A stretch of 64,000 nucleotides of DNA from positions 62,001 to 126,000 of the forward strand of contig SUWZ01000001.1 of assembly GCA_015061185.1 (NCBI GenBank). Direction: 5' to 3'. Made by a program: the position numbers and the translations under genes. This DNA is from Bacteroidales bacterium. Lineage in GTDB: Bacteria > Bacteroidota > Bacteroidia > Bacteroidales > Paludibacteraceae. This document shows positions 63,358-64,000 of this stretch, piece by piece (position 1 is the stretch's first letter; each line of letters opens with the position of its first letter). A model generated the notes under the pieces. That model saw only the letters and a program-made list of their open reading frames with translations, made no database searches and was not told the origin of the DNA.

Positions 63358-64000
63358 TTACAGACCAAGAGATTTCTTGATAGCATCCACTTTTGCATTT
63401 GCTTCGGCATCCACTTTTGCATAGTCACCAGATGAAAAATCACCCTTAACCTCTACATAGAACTTAATCTTAGGTTCTGTTCCGGAAGGACGAACACTCA
63501 CCTTTGTACCATCTTCAGTAAAGAACTGCAACACATTAGCAGATTCAGGCATTTTAATATCCTCAATCTTACCACATTTAACACAATTTTGTTTTAATGA
63601 TTTGAAGTCCTTTATCAACTTAACCGGAGATCCGGCCAACTCTTTAGGAGGATTATTACGGAAATTTTCCATCATTGCCTTAATTTCATCTGCACCACTT
63701 TTTCCCGGTTTCACAACACTTACAGCGCTCTCTTTTTGGAATCCATACTCCTTATAAATATTCATCAACAATTGGTACAAAGACATTCCATTATCTTTTG
63801 CCCAAGCAGCAATTTCGCAGATAAGACAGATAGAAGCCGGAGCATCCTTATCACGAACTTTGTCATAAGGCAAGAATCCAAAAGACTCCTCGCCACCTCC
63901 AATGTATTTCTCTTTTCCTTCGTTTTCGCGAATACGATAAGCAATCCACTTAAATCCGGTGTACTCATCATATAACTTCACATTATTTTTTTCGGCAATT
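63358..64000 (-). CDS. phosphoglucomutase/phosphomannomutase, C-terminal part (runs off the window)
   Basis: The frame is open to the window edge (codons upstream of the apparent GTG at 63981 continue as IAEKNN), so the 5' part lies beyond 64000. Seen: the sugar-recognition loop GGGEESFGFLPYDKVRDKDA, VKCGK..., and the phosphate-binding loop VRPSGTEPKIKFYVEV. These are domains 3 and 4 of α-D-phosphohexomutases, which interconvert glucose/mannose 1- and 6-phosphates. The metal loop and phosphoserine domain are outside the window. Confidence 0.93.
   Translation of the reverse strand, partial: IAEKNNVKLYDEYTGFKWIAYRIRENEGKEKYIGGGEESFGFLPYDKVRDKDAPASICLICEIAAWAKDNGMSLYQLLMNIYKEYGFQKESAVSVVKPGKSGADEIKAMMENFRNNPPKELAGSPVKLIKDFKSLKQNCVKCGKIEDIKMPESANVLQFFTEDGTKVSVRPSGTEPKIKFYVEVKGDFSSGDYAKVDAEANAKVDAIKKSLGL

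Overview
The window reads as a chromosomal segment of an AT-rich member of the phylum Bacteroidota, most likely order Bacteroidales. The evidence is the repeated TAnnTTTG -7 promoter boxes, the order parA-parB-DUF5683-mltD, the thiamine operon thiS-thiE-thiG-thiC-thiH-thiF-thi(E)D behind a TPP riboswitch, phosphate transporters of the PiT type with a C-terminal cytoplasmic (PhoU-like) domain, and three secreted proteins ending in type IX secretion (T9SS) sorting domains. The T9SS tails argue against Bacteroides itself and for a Porphyromonas/Paludibacter/Dysgonomonas-like lineage; this placement is inference. No rRNA, tRNA or CRISPR array was seen.

Layout. 1-3.2 kb: end of a membrane protein, two tiny lipoproteins, gapA, a small membrane protein and an SPFH-domain protein. 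3.4-9 kb: a Mur ligase, then the leftward chromosome segregation/cell-wall group parA-parB-DUF5683-mltD. 9.2-11.9 kb: valS. 11.9-12.9 kb: debris (helicase fragment) between two IS-end-like hairpins. 12.9-18 kb: aldehyde dehydrogenase, short-chain dehydrogenase, flippase, glycosyltransferase, ferredoxin. 18-23.5 kb: mfd diverging from a polyprenol-phosphate mannosyltransferase-like gene and pyrC. 23.6-31.2 kb: two very large multidomain secreted glycosidases (GH43-like/GH30 and GH43-CBM6-CBM6-GH43), probably acting on plant arabinoxylan/arabinogalactan-type glycans. 31.5-37.7 kb: small acidic protein, aquaporin, pgk, secreted esterase, dnaK.

37.7-42.7 kb is an accessory island. It holds an internally deleted IS1182-like element, an operator-like palindrome cluster, a three-gene cassette (RloA-like ATPase, RloB-like protein, RES-domain protein) that looks like an AbiL-type phage-defence pair with an added NAD+-degrading effector, and a nest of short inverted-repeat elements. 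It is the best candidate here for an undescribed system.

42.7-51 kb: a DUF4015 lipoprotein, then a phosphate block: two PiT paralogues and a PhoR/PhoB-like pair. Upstream of each transporter gene I see 7-bp TGTAATA-type direct repeats at an 11-bp period, at nearly the same distance from the start codon, which look like Pho boxes. 51.3-58.3 kb: TSCPD protein and the thiamine operon. 58.3-61.3 kb: HAD hydrolase, membrane-anchored protein, pyrD, pyrK. 61.4-63.2 kb: dnaX, whose gamma and tau parts lie in different frames joined by a run of 12 A, a probable programmed slippage site. The window ends inside a phosphoglucomutase/phosphomannomutase gene.
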